From: Galbitalea sp036271875
GTDB lineage: Bacteria > Actinomycetota > Actinomycetes > Actinomycetales > Microbacteriaceae
Assembly (NCBI GenBank): GCA_036271875.1
Contig: DATAZU010000006.1
Coordinates: forward strand, 1-64,000
DNA length: 64,000 nucleotides
Direction of reading: 5' to 3'
Part shown: piece after piece, positions 7,573 to 16,963 of the stretch
How positions within the stretch are numbered: position 1 is the stretch's first letter
Layout of the letters: each line of letters opens with the position of its first letter
Notes under the pieces: generated by a model
What the model was told of the DNA's origin: nothing
What the model saw: only the letters and a program-made list of their open reading frames with translations
The model's database searches: none
Position numbers and translations under genes: made by a program

Positions 7573-10224
7573 ATGCAAACCGCTGACATCCAGAATCGCT
7601 GGCTTAACTTCTTCGGCGAGCGCGGGCACACGATCGTGCCGTCCGCCTCGTTGGTCAGCGATGACCCGACACTGCTCTTCACCGTTGCCGGCATGGTTCC
7701 GTTTGTCCCGTACCTCACCGGGCTCGTTCCCGCGCCGTTCCCGCGCGCCACGAGTGTGCAGAAGTGCATCCGCACCCTCGATATCGAGGAGGTCGGTAAG
7801 ACGCCGCGGCACGGAACATTCTTCCAAATGAACGGCAACTTCTCGTTCGGCGACTACTTCAAGGAGCAGGCGATCGCCTTCGCGTGGGAGCTGCTCACCT
7901 CTTCCGAGTCCGAGGGTGGACTCGGCTTCCAGCCGAACGATCTGTGGGTCACCGTCTACAAGGACGATGACGAAGCAATCGCCCTGTGGAAGAAGATCGC
8001 TGGTCTCCCGGATGAGCGCATCCAGCGCCTGGATATGGACACGAACTACTGGTCAACGGGTCAGCCCGGCCCGGCCGGCCCGTGCTCCGAGATCTTCTTC
8101 GATCGTGGTCCCGCCTACGGCCAGGACGGCGGCCCGGCAACCGATGACGATCGCTACGTCGAAATCTGGAACCTCGTCTTCATGCAGTACCTGCGCGGCG
8201 AGGGCAACGGCAAGAGCTTCGAAATCCTGGGGGAACTGCCCAAGAAGAACATTGATACCGGCATGGGCATGGAGCGGGTCGCCTTCCTGAAGCAGGGCGT
8301 TGAGAACTTCTATGAGATCGACCAGGTTCGTCCGGTCCTGGACATGGCGGCCGAGCTGTCGGGTCGGCGCTATGGTGCCGTCCACGATGACGATGTTCGA
8401 ATGCGAGTGGTCGCAGATCACGTGCGTTCATCGCTCATGCTCATGTCGGATGGCGTCACGCCGAGCAACGAGGGCCGTGGCTACATCCTTCGCCGTCTGA
8501 TGCGTCGCAGCGTCCGCGCTATGCGCCTGTTGGGGGTCGAGCAGCCGACCTTCGCCGAGCTGTTTCCCGCGTCGCGCGACGCGATGAAGGCCTCCTATCC
8601 GGAGGTCTCGACCGAGTATGACCGCATCTCTCGTTTGGCGCTTGGCGAAGAAGAGACGTTCCTGCGCACTCTTGCTGCCGGGACGACCATCCTCGATGTC
8701 GCGGTGAACAAGACGTCGAAGTCGGGTGGCACAGAACTTCCCGGCGACACCGCGTTCCTGTTGCACGATACGTTTGGCTTCCCGATTGACCTCACTCTCG
8801 AGGTTGCAGAAGAGGCGGGTCTCAGCGTCGATCGGGACGCATTCGACAGGCTCATGCAGGAGCAGCGGTCCAAGGCGAAGGCCGACGCAAAGGCGAAGAA
8901 GACCGCCCTCGCGGATCTGTCCGTTTACAGCGAGTTCCGCGCCGCCGGCGAGACGGTCTTCACCGGATACGACCTCCTCACCACCGACAGCACCATCCTC
9001 GGCATCATCGTTGGCGGCGAGTCGGTCCGCCGTGCCGTCGTTGGCGATATCGCGGAAGTCATCCTCGCCGAAACCGCGCTTTACGCTGAGTCGGGTGGCC
9101 AGGAAGCGGATGCCGGAGCAATCGTCGGCAAGGGCTTCGACCTGGAAGTACTCGACGTGCAGAAGCCCGTCAAGGGCCTCGTGAGTCACCGCGTGCAGGT
9201 TCGCAGCGGCGAGGTCGGTGTGGGGGATGCCGCGACGTCGGTCGTCGATCCGGTCTGGCGGCATGCGGCGGCTCAGGCTCACTCGGCGACACATCTGATT
9301 CACGCCGCGCTCAGAGAGACGCTCGGCGATGAGGCGCATCAGGCCGGGTCGTACAACAAGGCCGGCTACATGCGTCTCGACTTCAATTGGAACAAGCCGC
9401 TCAGCCTCGAAACGCGAAGCGAGATCGAGAACATCGCGAACAACGCGGTCCGGGACAACCTTGAGGTGACAACCCGCGTGCTGCCCCTCGAAGAGGCGAA
9501 GGCGCTCGGCGCGATGGCACTGTTCGGCGAGAAATACGGCAACGAGGTGCGGGTCGTTCAGATCGGCAGTCCGTGGTCCCTTGAGTTGTGCGCCGGAACG
9601 CACGTTGCTCGGTCGTCCGAGGTTGGACTCATCAGCGTCGTGAGTGAGTCGTCCGTCGGCTCGACCAATCGGCGAATCGAGTCGCTGGTTGGGATCGACG
9701 CGTTCAAGGATCTCGCTGCTGAGCGCGCTCTCGTGTCGACGCTCACGTCATCACTGAAAACTCCGCGCGAGCAGTTGCCCGAACGCATCAACGACCTCGT
9801 TGCGAGCCTGAAGGCGGCCGAAAAGCGCATCGCGTCCTACGAGGCGCGCGAGCGCAGTGGTCGCGTCCCCGCGATCGCGCAGTCCGCCACTCGGGTCGGG
9901 GATGTGCTGTTGGTTGCCGAGAACGTTGGCTCGCTTGGTTCGACCGATGACCTTCGGTCCCTGGCAACGAGCGTGCGTGAGCGGCTCGGCGTCGAGGCAT
10001 CCGTGGTTGCGCTGGCGGCGACGGTCGACGACAAGCCGTCGGTCATCGTGGCAACAAACGAAGCGTCCCGCAAACTCGGATCGAAGGCGGGAAGCCTCGC
10101 CAAGATCGCCGCGGGCATCCTCGGTGGCGGTGGTGGTGGCAAGGACGACATCGCCCAGGGCGGCGGGGCACAGGTCGGCCACATCGCCGCAGCTCTGGAT
10201 GCCATCCGCGAAGCGCTCGTCTAG
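7573..10224 (+). CDS. alaS: Alanyl-tRNA synthetase
   Basis: Charges tRNA-Ala and clears mischarged Ser/Gly-tRNA-Ala. The 883-residue product has full family length. Motif 2 region TSVQKCIRTLDIEEVG and FFQMNGNFSFGDYFK are near the N-terminus; motif 3 (GMGMERVAFLKQG) follows. The editing site has HSATH (570-574) and CAGTH (673-677) as zinc ligands. A C-terminal DHHA1-type domain ends in a glycine-rich stretch (GGGGGGKDD, then GGGAQVGHI). It heads the run alaS-ruvX-mltG-aroE-aroC-aroK-aroB, with 11 bases to ruvX. Confidence 0.98.
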   Translation: MQTADIQNRWLNFFGERGHTIVPSASLVSDDPTLLFTVAGMVPFVPYLTGLVPAPFPRATSVQKCIRTLDIEEVGKTPRHGTFFQMNGNFSFGDYFKEQAIAFAWELLTSSESEGGLGFQPNDLWVTVYKDDDEAIALWKKIAGLPDERIQRLDMDTNYWSTGQPGPAGPCSEIFFDRGPAYGQDGGPATDDDRYVEIWNLVFMQYLRGEGNGKSFEILGELPKKNIDTGMGMERVAFLKQGVENFYEIDQVRPVLDMAAELSGRRYGAVHDDDVRMRVVADHVRSSLMLMSDGVTPSNEGRGYILRRLMRRSVRAMRLLGVEQPTFAELFPASRDAMKASYPEVSTEYDRISRLALGEEETFLRTLAAGTTILDVAVNKTSKSGGTELPGDTAFLLHDTFGFPIDLTLEVAEEAGLSVDRDAFDRLMQEQRSKAKADAKAKKTALADLSVYSEFRAAGETVFTGYDLLTTDSTILGIIVGGESVRRAVVGDIAEVILAETALYAESGGQEADAGAIVGKGFDLEVLDVQKPVKGLVSHRVQVRSGEVGVGDAATSVVDPVWRHAAAQAHSATHLIHAALRETLGDEAHQAGSYNKAGYMRLDFNWNKPLSLETRSEIENIANNAVRDNLEVTTRVLPLEEAKALGAMALFGEKYGNEVRVVQIGSPWSLELCAGTHVARSSEVGLISVVSESSVGSTNRRIESLVGIDAFKDLAAERALVSTLTSSLKTPREQLPERINDLVASLKAAEKRIASYEARERSGRVPAIAQSATRVGDVLLVAENVGSLGSTDDLRSLATSVRERLGVEASVVALAATVDDKPSVIVATNEASRKLGSKAGSLAKIAAGILGGGGGGKDDIAQGGGAQVGHIAAALDAIREALV

Positions 10225-10235
10225 GACCTCCTCTC

Positions 10236-10709
10236 GTGCGCCAGGGAGTTCGGGTCGGCGTCGACGTTGGCAAGGTTCGAATTGGAATCGCCCGAAGTGA
10301 CCTTCACGGGATGTTGGCTACTCCCGTCGAAACGGTCGCGAGGGGGAGCGGCGACGTCGAGCGAATCCTCGCAATCGTGAGCGAACTGGATGCGTTCGAG
10401 TTGATCGTCGGCCTTCCGTTGTCTCTCGCGGGCACCGTGACGCCATCGACGGATGATGCGACCGCGTTCGCCCGTCGGCTCGCGGCAGCGACGGAACTGC
10501 CTGTCCGATTGGTGGACGAGCGGCTCTCGACGGTCTCAGCCCATGCTGCTCTTCGAGCATCCGGACGTTCGTCACGCACCTCGCGCTCCGTGGTTGATCA
10601 GGTTGCCGCCGTTATAATTGTCCAGCACGCTCTCGATTCCGAGCGCGCCGCGGGAACTCCGCCGGGCGAGATCGCCCACCCGGACGAAGGGCAGCACAAT
10701 GGCCGATGA
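10236..10709 (+). CDS. ruvX: RuvX/YqgF family pre-16S rRNA nuclease (putative Holliday junction resolvase)
   Basis: RNase H-fold nuclease; in Escherichia coli YqgF helps mature the 5' end of 16S rRNA. The 157-residue product shows VGVDVGKVRIGIARSD (first catalytic Asp), IVGLPLSLAGTVTPS, and VRLVDERLST, with the final catalytic Asp in the SRSVVDQVAAVIIVQ segment. Start GTG 10236, 11 bases after alaS. The last 11 bases overlap mltG, indicating an operon. Confidence 0.93.
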   Translation: MRQGVRVGVDVGKVRIGIARSDLHGMLATPVETVARGSGDVERILAIVSELDAFELIVGLPLSLAGTVTPSTDDATAFARRLAAATELPVRLVDERLSTVSAHAALRASGRSSRTSRSVVDQVAAVIIVQHALDSERAAGTPPGEIAHPDEGQHNGR

Positions 10710-12123
10710 GCCAACCTGGGACGACCTGTTCGGCGAGCCGCTTCCCCCCAAGCCCAGCGCACCGCCGCCCGCTGAACAACAGGTCGCTGTGCCGCCGGTG
10801 GCGCAGCAGCCGCCAGTACAGCAGCCGCCAGTGCAGCAGCAGCCAGTACAGTCCGCTCCGGTTTACCCGCCCGCCGTGGCGGCCCCGCTGCAGCAGCCGA
10901 CCTATCAGGCACCGCCGTCGCAGGCGACGTATCAGGTTCCCCACCAGCAGCAGTACCAGGTGCCGCCCCAGCGAGCGTCCTCGCCGCCCGCGTCGGTGCC
11001 CCCGATGAGGAGCGACTCGCGCGGCACCGGCTCGCGGCGTGGCGGTTACCAGCCGCAGAAGCCCAAGCGCAAGTTGACTTGGTTGTGGATCCTGATCGTG
11101 CTCGTCGTGCTTGGTGCCGGGGGCTCTGGCGTTGTCTACGCGGCGTTCGGCCCGCAGATTCGCCACGTTCTCGGCTGGGAGCCGTCGATCGACTACACCG
11201 GATCCGGTGACGGCGAGACGACCGAGATCACGATTCAGCCCGGGCAGTTCGGCTCCGATGTTGCCGCTTCACTCGCGAAGGCGGGAGTGACAAAAACCTC
11301 GCAGGCGTTCTATGACCTGCTTCTCAAGCAGAAGCCCGCGCCGGTCTTCGAGCCGGGAACTTACAAGCTGCAGCAGCAGATGAGCGCAAAGTCCGCACTT
11401 GCCGCGCTGTCGAACTCCGCGAATCGCGTCGTCTCCAAGGTCGTCATCCCGGAGGGGTACAACCTCAGCCAGGTTGAGGCCCGCCTGAGCGCGAAGACAG
11501 GAGTTAAGCTCTCCGATCTGCAGACGGCGGCTGCCAACTACAAGCAGTTCAAGCTTCCGGCGGGTGCTCCGAGCCTCGAGGGTTTCCTGTTCCCGGCGAC
11601 GTACCAGTTCAGCCCCGGTACAACCGCTGTGCAGGAGCTGCAGGCCATGGTCACCCGGATGAACCAGGCCTTGACCCAGCACAAGGTGCCTGCGGCCAGC
11701 GAACTGAAGGTCCTGACGCTCGCGTCGATCATCCAGAAGGAGGCGGCGTCGCAGCCGGATTTCTACAAGGTCTCGCGCGTCTTCACCAACCGTCTGGCAG
11801 ACAACATGGCGCTGCAGTCCGATGCAACCGTGAGCTACGGGGCGCACAGCAAGTCGATCTTCACGACGGGCGCGCAACGTGCCGACGCGAGTAACAAGTA
11901 CAACACCTACGCGCACACCGGCCTGCCGATCGGCCCTATTGCCGCGCCCGGGGACACCGCGATCGATGCGGCCCTGCATCCGGCCGCCGGTCCGTGGCTG
12001 TACTTCGTGTTGGTCAACGGCGACACGGGCCAGACCGTGTTCTCGACGACGATCGCGGGCCAGGATGCCGCGGTCAAGCAGTGGCAGACCTGGCTGAAGG
12101 CTCACCCCGGCTACGGCAACTAG
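10699..12123 (+). CDS. mltG: Endolytic murein transglycosylase MltG
   Basis: Membrane-bound lytic transglycosylase that cuts nascent peptidoglycan strands. The 474-residue product has a cytoplasmic head of 120 residues very rich in Pro and Gln, a membrane segment at about 127-149 (LTWLWILIVLVVLGAGG), then the YceG/MltG domain with EGYNLSQVEARL, SLEGFLFPATYQF (about 292-304) and the catalytic Glu at about 348 in ASIIQKEAASQPD, ending with the conserved AYAHTGLPIGPI-type segment (here TYAHTGLPIGPI). The start ATG 10699 has GAAGGGCAG upstream and begins a Met-Ala-Asp-Glu head typical of relatives. Its TAG stop overlaps the aroE GTG by one base. Confidence 0.95.
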   Translation: MADEPTWDDLFGEPLPPKPSAPPPAEQQVAVPPVAQQPPVQQPPVQQQPVQSAPVYPPAVAAPLQQPTYQAPPSQATYQVPHQQQYQVPPQRASSPPASVPPMRSDSRGTGSRRGGYQPQKPKRKLTWLWILIVLVVLGAGGSGVVYAAFGPQIRHVLGWEPSIDYTGSGDGETTEITIQPGQFGSDVAASLAKAGVTKTSQAFYDLLLKQKPAPVFEPGTYKLQQQMSAKSALAALSNSANRVVSKVVIPEGYNLSQVEARLSAKTGVKLSDLQTAAANYKQFKLPAGAPSLEGFLFPATYQFSPGTTAVQELQAMVTRMNQALTQHKVPAASELKVLTLASIIQKEAASQPDFYKVSRVFTNRLADNMALQSDATVSYGAHSKSIFTTGAQRADASNKYNTYAHTGLPIGPIAAPGDTAIDAALHPAAGPWLYFVLVNGDTGQTVFSTTIAGQDAAVKQWQTWLKAHPGYGN

Positions 12124-12944
12124 TGAGTGTGCGGCTGGCCGTGCTCGGCCTCCCGATCGCGCATTCGCTCTCGCCAACTCTGCACCACGCTGCCTACGGA
12201 GTCCTCGGGCTTGACTGGCAATACGAGGCTGTCGAGCTGGCGGGCGCGGACCTGCCCGGGTTCGTCGAGTCCCGCGACGAGAGCTGGCGAGGCCTCTCGC
12301 TGACGATGCCGCTCAAGCGCGACATCCTTCCGCTTCTCGATTCGACGTCGGAGGTGGCGCTCGAAACGCATTCCGCAAACACCGTGCTGTTCGATCATGG
12401 TGCCGTGCGCGGCTTCAACACGGATGTCTACGGGATCACCGAGGGACTCGCCCGCCATGGCCGTCGATCGCTCGGTACCGTGCTGGTGCTGGGCGCGGGC
12501 GCGACCGCCGCCTCCGCTCTCGTCGCGACCAGGCGCCTCGGAGCCAGAAAGATCTTCGTCGGCGTGAGGACGCCATCGCGCGCGGTCGAACTGGTCGAAC
12601 TGGGGCGCGCGCAGGGCGTTTCGGTTCTCGTCCGCAGCCTCGACGAGCTGGTGCAAATCGACGAGCCGCTGGATGCGGTGGTCAGCACACTGCCGAACGG
12701 AGCTGCGGTTGACGTTCGCCTCGACCCGGACGTGCTTGCCCATGCCGCACTCTTCGACGTTGCGTACTCGCCGTGGCCCACTCCGCTTGCCGCGAGTTGG
12801 TCCGGCGAGGTCATCGGCGGTCTCGAGATGCTCGTTCTTCAGGCCATCGCTCAGGTACGGATCTTCGTCGGCGGCGATCCGGATGAGGAACTGGATGGTG
12901 AAGACGAAGTCCTCGCCGCCATGCTCACGTCGGTCGGGCTGTGA
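12123..12944 (+). CDS. aroE: Shikimate dehydrogenase
   Basis: Reduces 3-dehydroshikimate to shikimate with NADPH. The 273-residue product has the SLSP substrate motif (15-18), catalytic Lys65 in TMPLKRD, Asp101 in FNTD, and the dinucleotide-binding GAGATAASA at about 124-132. GTG 12123 overlaps the mltG stop (TAGTG); a second GTG at 12129 is possible. First of the contiguous shikimate genes here. Confidence 0.95.
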   Translation: MSVRLAVLGLPIAHSLSPTLHHAAYGVLGLDWQYEAVELAGADLPGFVESRDESWRGLSLTMPLKRDILPLLDSTSEVALETHSANTVLFDHGAVRGFNTDVYGITEGLARHGRRSLGTVLVLGAGATAASALVATRRLGARKIFVGVRTPSRAVELVELGRAQGVSVLVRSLDELVQIDEPLDAVVSTLPNGAAVDVRLDPDVLAHAALFDVAYSPWPTPLAASWSGEVIGGLEMLVLQAIAQVRIFVGGDPDEELDGEDEVLAAMLTSVGL

Positions 12945-12981
12945 CCCGAACGGTCCTGGTCGCTGTGGGAGGATTCTTTAC

Positions 12982-14199
12982 ATGCTTCGTTGGTTGACCG
13001 CAGGTGAGTCGCACGGTCCGGAACTGGTCGCCATCCTTGAGGGGCTTCCCGCGGGCGTCCCGGTGAGTCCCGAGTCGATTCAGGCTGACCTCCAGCGCCG
13101 CAAGCTCGGCTATGGCCGCGGTGCGCGGATGAAGTTCGAGCAGGATGAACTCAGCATTTCCGGTGGGGTGAGGTTCGGCCTCAGCATGGGAAGCCCCGTC
13201 GCTCTCCGGATCGGTAACACCGAGTGGCCGCGCTGGGTCGAAGTGATGAATCCCTGGCCGGTAGATGTCGAGAGTCTGCCGAAGGGCCGTGGAGCGCCAC
13301 TGACGCGACCCCGTCCCGGCCATGCCGACCTCGTCGGAATGCAGAAGTACGGCTTCGATGAATCGAGGAATGTGCTGGAGCGCGCGAGCGCCCGAGAGAC
13401 GGCCGCCCGCGTCGCCCTCGGAGCGGTTGCCCGCTCGTTTCTCTCCGAACTCGGCGTGACCCTCGTCGCTCACACCCTGTCGATCGGCCCGGTGCGGGCG
13501 CCCGACGATGCGACGCTCCCGGTGCCAGCCGATGTCGAGACGCTGGATGCCGATCCGCTGCGCTGCTTCGACCCCGCGACATCCGCGCTGATGGTTGCCG
13601 AGATCGATCGGGCACACGAGGACGGCGACACGCTCGGTGGCGTTGTCGAGGTGCTCGCATACGGCGTTCCGCCAGGACTCGGTTCATACGTTCACTGGGA
13701 TCGAAAGATCGACGCGCAGCTCGCCGCGGCGCTGATGAGCATCCAGGCGATCAAAGGCGTCGAAGTCGGCGATGGATTCGTCACCACGACTCGCCGTGGT
13801 TCGGCCGCGCACGACGAACTGGTGACCGAGGATGGCGTGATTTCGAGGCTCAGCGATCGTGCCGGTGGCACCGAGGGCGGTATGACGACGGGCACCCTGC
13901 TGCGTGTGCGAGCAGGAATGAAGCCCATCGCGACGGTGCCGCACGCGCTGCGAACGGTGGATGTTTCCACCGGAGCGGCGGCCGAGGCCCACCATCAACG
14001 GTCCGACGTGTGTGCGGTACCGGCCGCGGGCGTCGTGGCAGAGGCGATGGTCGCGCTTGTCCTCGCGAACGCGATGGTCGAGAAGTTCGGCGGGGACTCG
14101 CTCGAGGAGACTCATCGCAACCTGCGCGCCTACCTGGACGCGATTCCGGACAACCTGCGCACCGCAGGCGGCGCAGCACGACCCGACGGCGTCGCGTAG
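12982..14199 (+). CDS. aroC: Chorismate synthase
   Basis: Last shikimate step, converting EPSP to chorismate using reduced FMN. The 405-residue product starts MLRWLTAGESHGPELVAI and shows GYGRGARMKFEQDE, TRPRPGHADLVG, RASARETAARVA, and the C-terminal RSDVCAVPAAGVVAEAMVA. Start ATG 12982 with GGGAGG nine bases upstream. It is 37 bases after aroE and followed by aroK two bases later. Confidence 0.97.
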   Translation: MLRWLTAGESHGPELVAILEGLPAGVPVSPESIQADLQRRKLGYGRGARMKFEQDELSISGGVRFGLSMGSPVALRIGNTEWPRWVEVMNPWPVDVESLPKGRGAPLTRPRPGHADLVGMQKYGFDESRNVLERASARETAARVALGAVARSFLSELGVTLVAHTLSIGPVRAPDDATLPVPADVETLDADPLRCFDPATSALMVAEIDRAHEDGDTLGGVVEVLAYGVPPGLGSYVHWDRKIDAQLAAALMSIQAIKGVEVGDGFVTTTRRGSAAHDELVTEDGVISRLSDRAGGTEGGMTTGTLLRVRAGMKPIATVPHALRTVDVSTGAAAEAHHQRSDVCAVPAAGVVAEAMVALVLANAMVEKFGGDSLEETHRNLRAYLDAIPDNLRTAGGAARPDGVA

Positions 14200-14201
14200 T
14201 C

Positions 14202-14699
14202 GTGTCGCTGGTACTCATCGGCCCCATGGGGTCGGGCAAGACCAAGCTGGGGAAGCGTGTTTCGGGCATCCTCGGCATGCCGTTTGTCGACACCGACCGG
14301 GTGATTGTCGCGGGACACGGTTCGATCGCCGACATCTTCACCGAGTTCGGTGAAGCACACTTTCGTGCCCTCGAGCGCGTCGCCGTTGAGGACGCACTCG
14401 CTCAGGACGCCGTCGTCGCGCTGGGTGGGGGTGCCATTCTGAACGAGGACACGCAGGCGGATCTCGCTGAGCGCCAGGTGGCGTTGATCACCGTGAGCGC
14501 TGAAGCAGTCGAATCTCGTATCGTCGGGGGCAAACGCCCTCTGGTTACCGACGGAGTTGCATCCTGGACCGCGATTCTGGATGCGCGCCGCGACATCTAT
14601 GAACGCCTCGCGAAGCGCACCTGGGACACGTCGTCGCGACCGCTCACGGCGATCGCCGCCGAGATCGCGGCCTGGACTCAGAACGGAAGTGACCTGTGA
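14202..14699 (+). CDS. aroK: Shikimate kinase
   Basis: Phosphorylates shikimate at the 3-hydroxyl with ATP. The 165-residue product has Walker A GPMGSGKT (7-14), FVDTDRVI with the substrate-binding Asp, the DIFTEFGEAHFRALE motif and ALGGGAIL. Start GTG 14202, two bases past the aroC stop with no clear Shine-Dalgarno sequence, so translational coupling is likely. The end overlaps the aroB start in GTGA. Confidence 0.95.
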   Translation: MSLVLIGPMGSGKTKLGKRVSGILGMPFVDTDRVIVAGHGSIADIFTEFGEAHFRALERVAVEDALAQDAVVALGGGAILNEDTQADLAERQVALITVSAEAVESRIVGGKRPLVTDGVASWTAILDARRDIYERLAKRTWDTSSRPLTAIAAEIAAWTQNGSDL

Positions 14700-15772
14700 G
14701 TGAGACGACCGTAGTCAGCGTGACCGGCGATAGCACCTACGAGATCCTGATCGGGCGGGGGCTGCTCGTCGGTCTCGCCGAGCAGATCGGCTCGGCGGCA
14801 ACCAAGGTCCTGATCGTGCACGCGCCAACGCTCGGTGCCCGCGCGGCGGCGTTGCGTGAGAGCCTCGTCGACAGGTACGAGGTGCTGCTGGCCGAGGTTC
14901 CCGATGCGGAAGCCGCCAAGCGTGTCGAGGTTGCTGCGTTCTGTTGGCAGATCATGGGGCAGACGGATTTCACCCGAACGGACGTCGTGATCGGGCTCGG
15001 CGGGGGAGCGACGACCGACCTTGCCGGGTTCGTCGCTGCCACCTGGCTCCGCGGAGTTCGAGTGATCCAGATTCCGACCACCGTGCTCGCCATGGTGGAT
15101 GCGGCGGTCGGCGGCAAGACCGGCATCAACACCGCGGAGGGTAAGAATCTGGTCGGCGCTTTCTGGGCCCCAGCGGCGGTGCTGGTCGACCTCGACCTGC
15201 TGGATACCCTGAGTCGGAACGAGATTCTCGCCGGTTCGGCGGAGATCGTGAAAGCCGGTTTCATCGCGGAGCCGGAGATTTTGGACATCTACGAGGCGTC
15301 CGTGGACAGGGCGATCGATCCATCGACTCACGAGTTCCGTCGGCTGCTTGAGCTCGCGATTGGGATGAAGGCTCGCGTGGTATCCGCCGACTTCCGTGAG
15401 GCCGGTCAGCGGGAGTTCCTGAATTATGGACACACTCTTGGCCACGCGATCGAGCACACCGAGCGATACGGCTGGCGCCACGGTGCCGCGATTTCGGTTG
15501 GAATGGTTTTCGCCGCGGAGCTTTCTCGGCTGACCGGTTCACTTAGCGACGAAGCGGTTGACCGGCATCGCAGCATCCTCAGTTCCCTTTCGCTCCCGAT
15601 CGGCTATCCGCTCGGCCGCTGGAAGACGCTGCTGGCAACCATGCAGCGCGACAAGAAGAGTCGAGCGGGCCACCTCAGGTTCATCGTCCTCGACGACATC
15701 GCCAAGCCCTCCGTGCTGACGGCGCCCGATGAGAGCCTGTTGTTCGCGGCATACTCCGAGATCGGCGACTGA
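14696..15772 (+). CDS. aroB: 3-Dehydroquinate synthase
   Basis: NAD- and metal-dependent conversion of DAHP to 3-dehydroquinate, the second shikimate step. The 358-residue product has GLGGGATTDLAGFVAATWLR, IPTTVLAMVDAAVGGKTGIN, the metal-site Glu in AGSAEIVKAGF and the two His of NYGHTLGHAIEH. GTG 14696 overlaps the aroK stop by four bases. About 100 bases separate it from aroQ, with a TCGGAAT...ATTCCGA inverted repeat there and a possible internal promoter. Confidence 0.97.
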   Translation: MSETTVVSVTGDSTYEILIGRGLLVGLAEQIGSAATKVLIVHAPTLGARAAALRESLVDRYEVLLAEVPDAEAAKRVEVAAFCWQIMGQTDFTRTDVVIGLGGGATTDLAGFVAATWLRGVRVIQIPTTVLAMVDAAVGGKTGINTAEGKNLVGAFWAPAAVLVDLDLLDTLSRNEILAGSAEIVKAGFIAEPEILDIYEASVDRAIDPSTHEFRRLLELAIGMKARVVSADFREAGQREFLNYGHTLGHAIEHTERYGWRHGAAISVGMVFAAELSRLTGSLSDEAVDRHRSILSSLSLPIGYPLGRWKTLLATMQRDKKSRAGHLRFIVLDDIAKPSVLTAPDESLLFAAYSEIGD

Positions 15773-15859
15773 CTTCATCCCAAGATCGGAATTTCGGGGA
15801 ACACGCCGGACGGGCGGTTCCGCCGGGAGTCTCGCGGGATTCCGACCTAGCGAACTGGA

Positions 15860-15865
15860 TAGGCT
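15860..15865 (+). promoter_or_regulatory. -10 hexamer of a probable leaderless aroQ promoter
   Basis: TAGGCT followed by six bases and then the aroQ ATG. The same hexamer at the same kind of distance precedes polA and the DUF885 gene. No ribosome-binding sequence lies before aroQ. Confidence 0.5.
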
Positions 15866-15871
15866 TGGCGC

Positions 15872-16306
15872 ATGACCAGCGTGCTCGTGCTGAACGGACC
15901 CAACCTTGGTCGACTCGGCAGTCGAGAACCGGACGTCTACGGCAGCCAGGACCTGGAAGCCCTCACGGGGCTGCTCGAGGCAGAGAAGATCGCGGACATC
16001 GACGTGCGACAGACCGATGACGAGGGCACTCTGATCGGCTGGCTGCACGAAGCGGCGGACAGGAAGCTCCCGGTCATCCTGAATCCCGCCGCGTTCACGC
16101 ACTATTCCTACGCGCTGCGGGATGCGGTTGCTCTGGTTACCAAGGACGGTGGCACCGTCATCGAGGTACACATCTCGAATCCGCACGCGCGCGAAGAATT
16201 CCGCCACAACAGCGTCATCTCGGGGGTCGCCACGGGTGTGATTGCCGGGTTCGGTTTCGACTCATACGTGCTCGCACTCTCTGCCATTGGGCGTACCTCG
16301 AAGTAA
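15872..16306 (+). CDS. aroQ: 3-Dehydroquinate dehydratase, type II
   Basis: Dehydrates 3-dehydroquinate to 3-dehydroshikimate by the anti route. The 144-residue product fits the dodecameric type II family: NGPNLGRLGSREPDVYG carries the catalytic Arg and Tyr of the lid loop, NPAAFTHYSYALRDA the substrate loop, and EVHISNPHAREEFRH the catalytic His/Arg region. The lid reads NLGRLG where most relatives have NLNLLG. It has its own -10 hexamer. Confidence 0.95.
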   Translation: MTSVLVLNGPNLGRLGSREPDVYGSQDLEALTGLLEAEKIADIDVRQTDDEGTLIGWLHEAADRKLPVILNPAAFTHYSYALRDAVALVTKDGGTVIEVHISNPHAREEFRHNSVISGVATGVIAGFGFDSYVLALSAIGRTSK

Positions 16307-16384
16307 CCCCGTAGCATTGAGGGTCGCGCAAACACGCAGCGTGCAGATATCAGATACCACCCCAGTAGTGAAAGCGGTACAGGC

Positions 16385-16948
16385 ATGGCCTCCACCAGCG
16401 ATATTCGGAACGGCGTCGTTCTCAACATGGACGGTCAGCTCTGGACCGTCATCGACTTCCAGCACGTCAAGCCCGGCAAGGGTGGCGCATTCGTGCGCAC
16501 CAAGGTGAAGAACGTGATGACCGGAAAGGTCGTCGACCGCACCTTCAACGCGGGAGCGAAGATCGAGACGGAAACCGTCGACCGCAGCGAGTTCCAGTAC
16601 CTGTACAAGGATGGCGACGGCTTCGTGTTCATGAACACGAACGATTACGACCAGATCACCCTGAGCACGGCGCAGGTCGGCGATGCACCGAACTTCATGC
16701 TCGAGAATCAGAACGTCACCATCGCGCTGCACAACGGCGACCCGCTCTACGTCGAACTTCCCGCATCCGTCGTTCTCGAGCTCACCTACACCGAGCCGGG
16801 CCTGCAAGGCGACCGCTCATCTGCCGGAACGAAGCCCGGAACGCTCGAGACCGGCTACGAGATCCAGGTTCCGCTGTTCCTGGAGCAGGGCACCAAGGTC
16901 AAGGTCGATACGCGCGACGGCAGCTACCTTGGCCGCGTCAACGACTAG
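16385..16948 (+). CDS. efp: Elongation factor P
   Basis: Relieves ribosome stalling at polyproline stretches; MltG, with its Pro-rich head, is an obvious local client. The 187-residue product has three OB/KOW-like domains; the tip loop QHVKPGKGGAFVRTK places Lys32 at the site modified in other bacteria. The C-terminus GYEIQVPLFLEQGTKVKVDT and DGSYLGRV are canonical. ATG 16385 is the only suitable start; 78 bases separate it from aroQ and 15 from nusB. Confidence 0.97.
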   Translation: MASTSDIRNGVVLNMDGQLWTVIDFQHVKPGKGGAFVRTKVKNVMTGKVVDRTFNAGAKIETETVDRSEFQYLYKDGDGFVFMNTNDYDQITLSTAQVGDAPNFMLENQNVTIALHNGDPLYVELPASVVLELTYTEPGLQGDRSSAGTKPGTLETGYEIQVPLFLEQGTKVKVDTRDGSYLGRVND

Positions 16949-16963
16949 GGCTCCCGCAGCACT

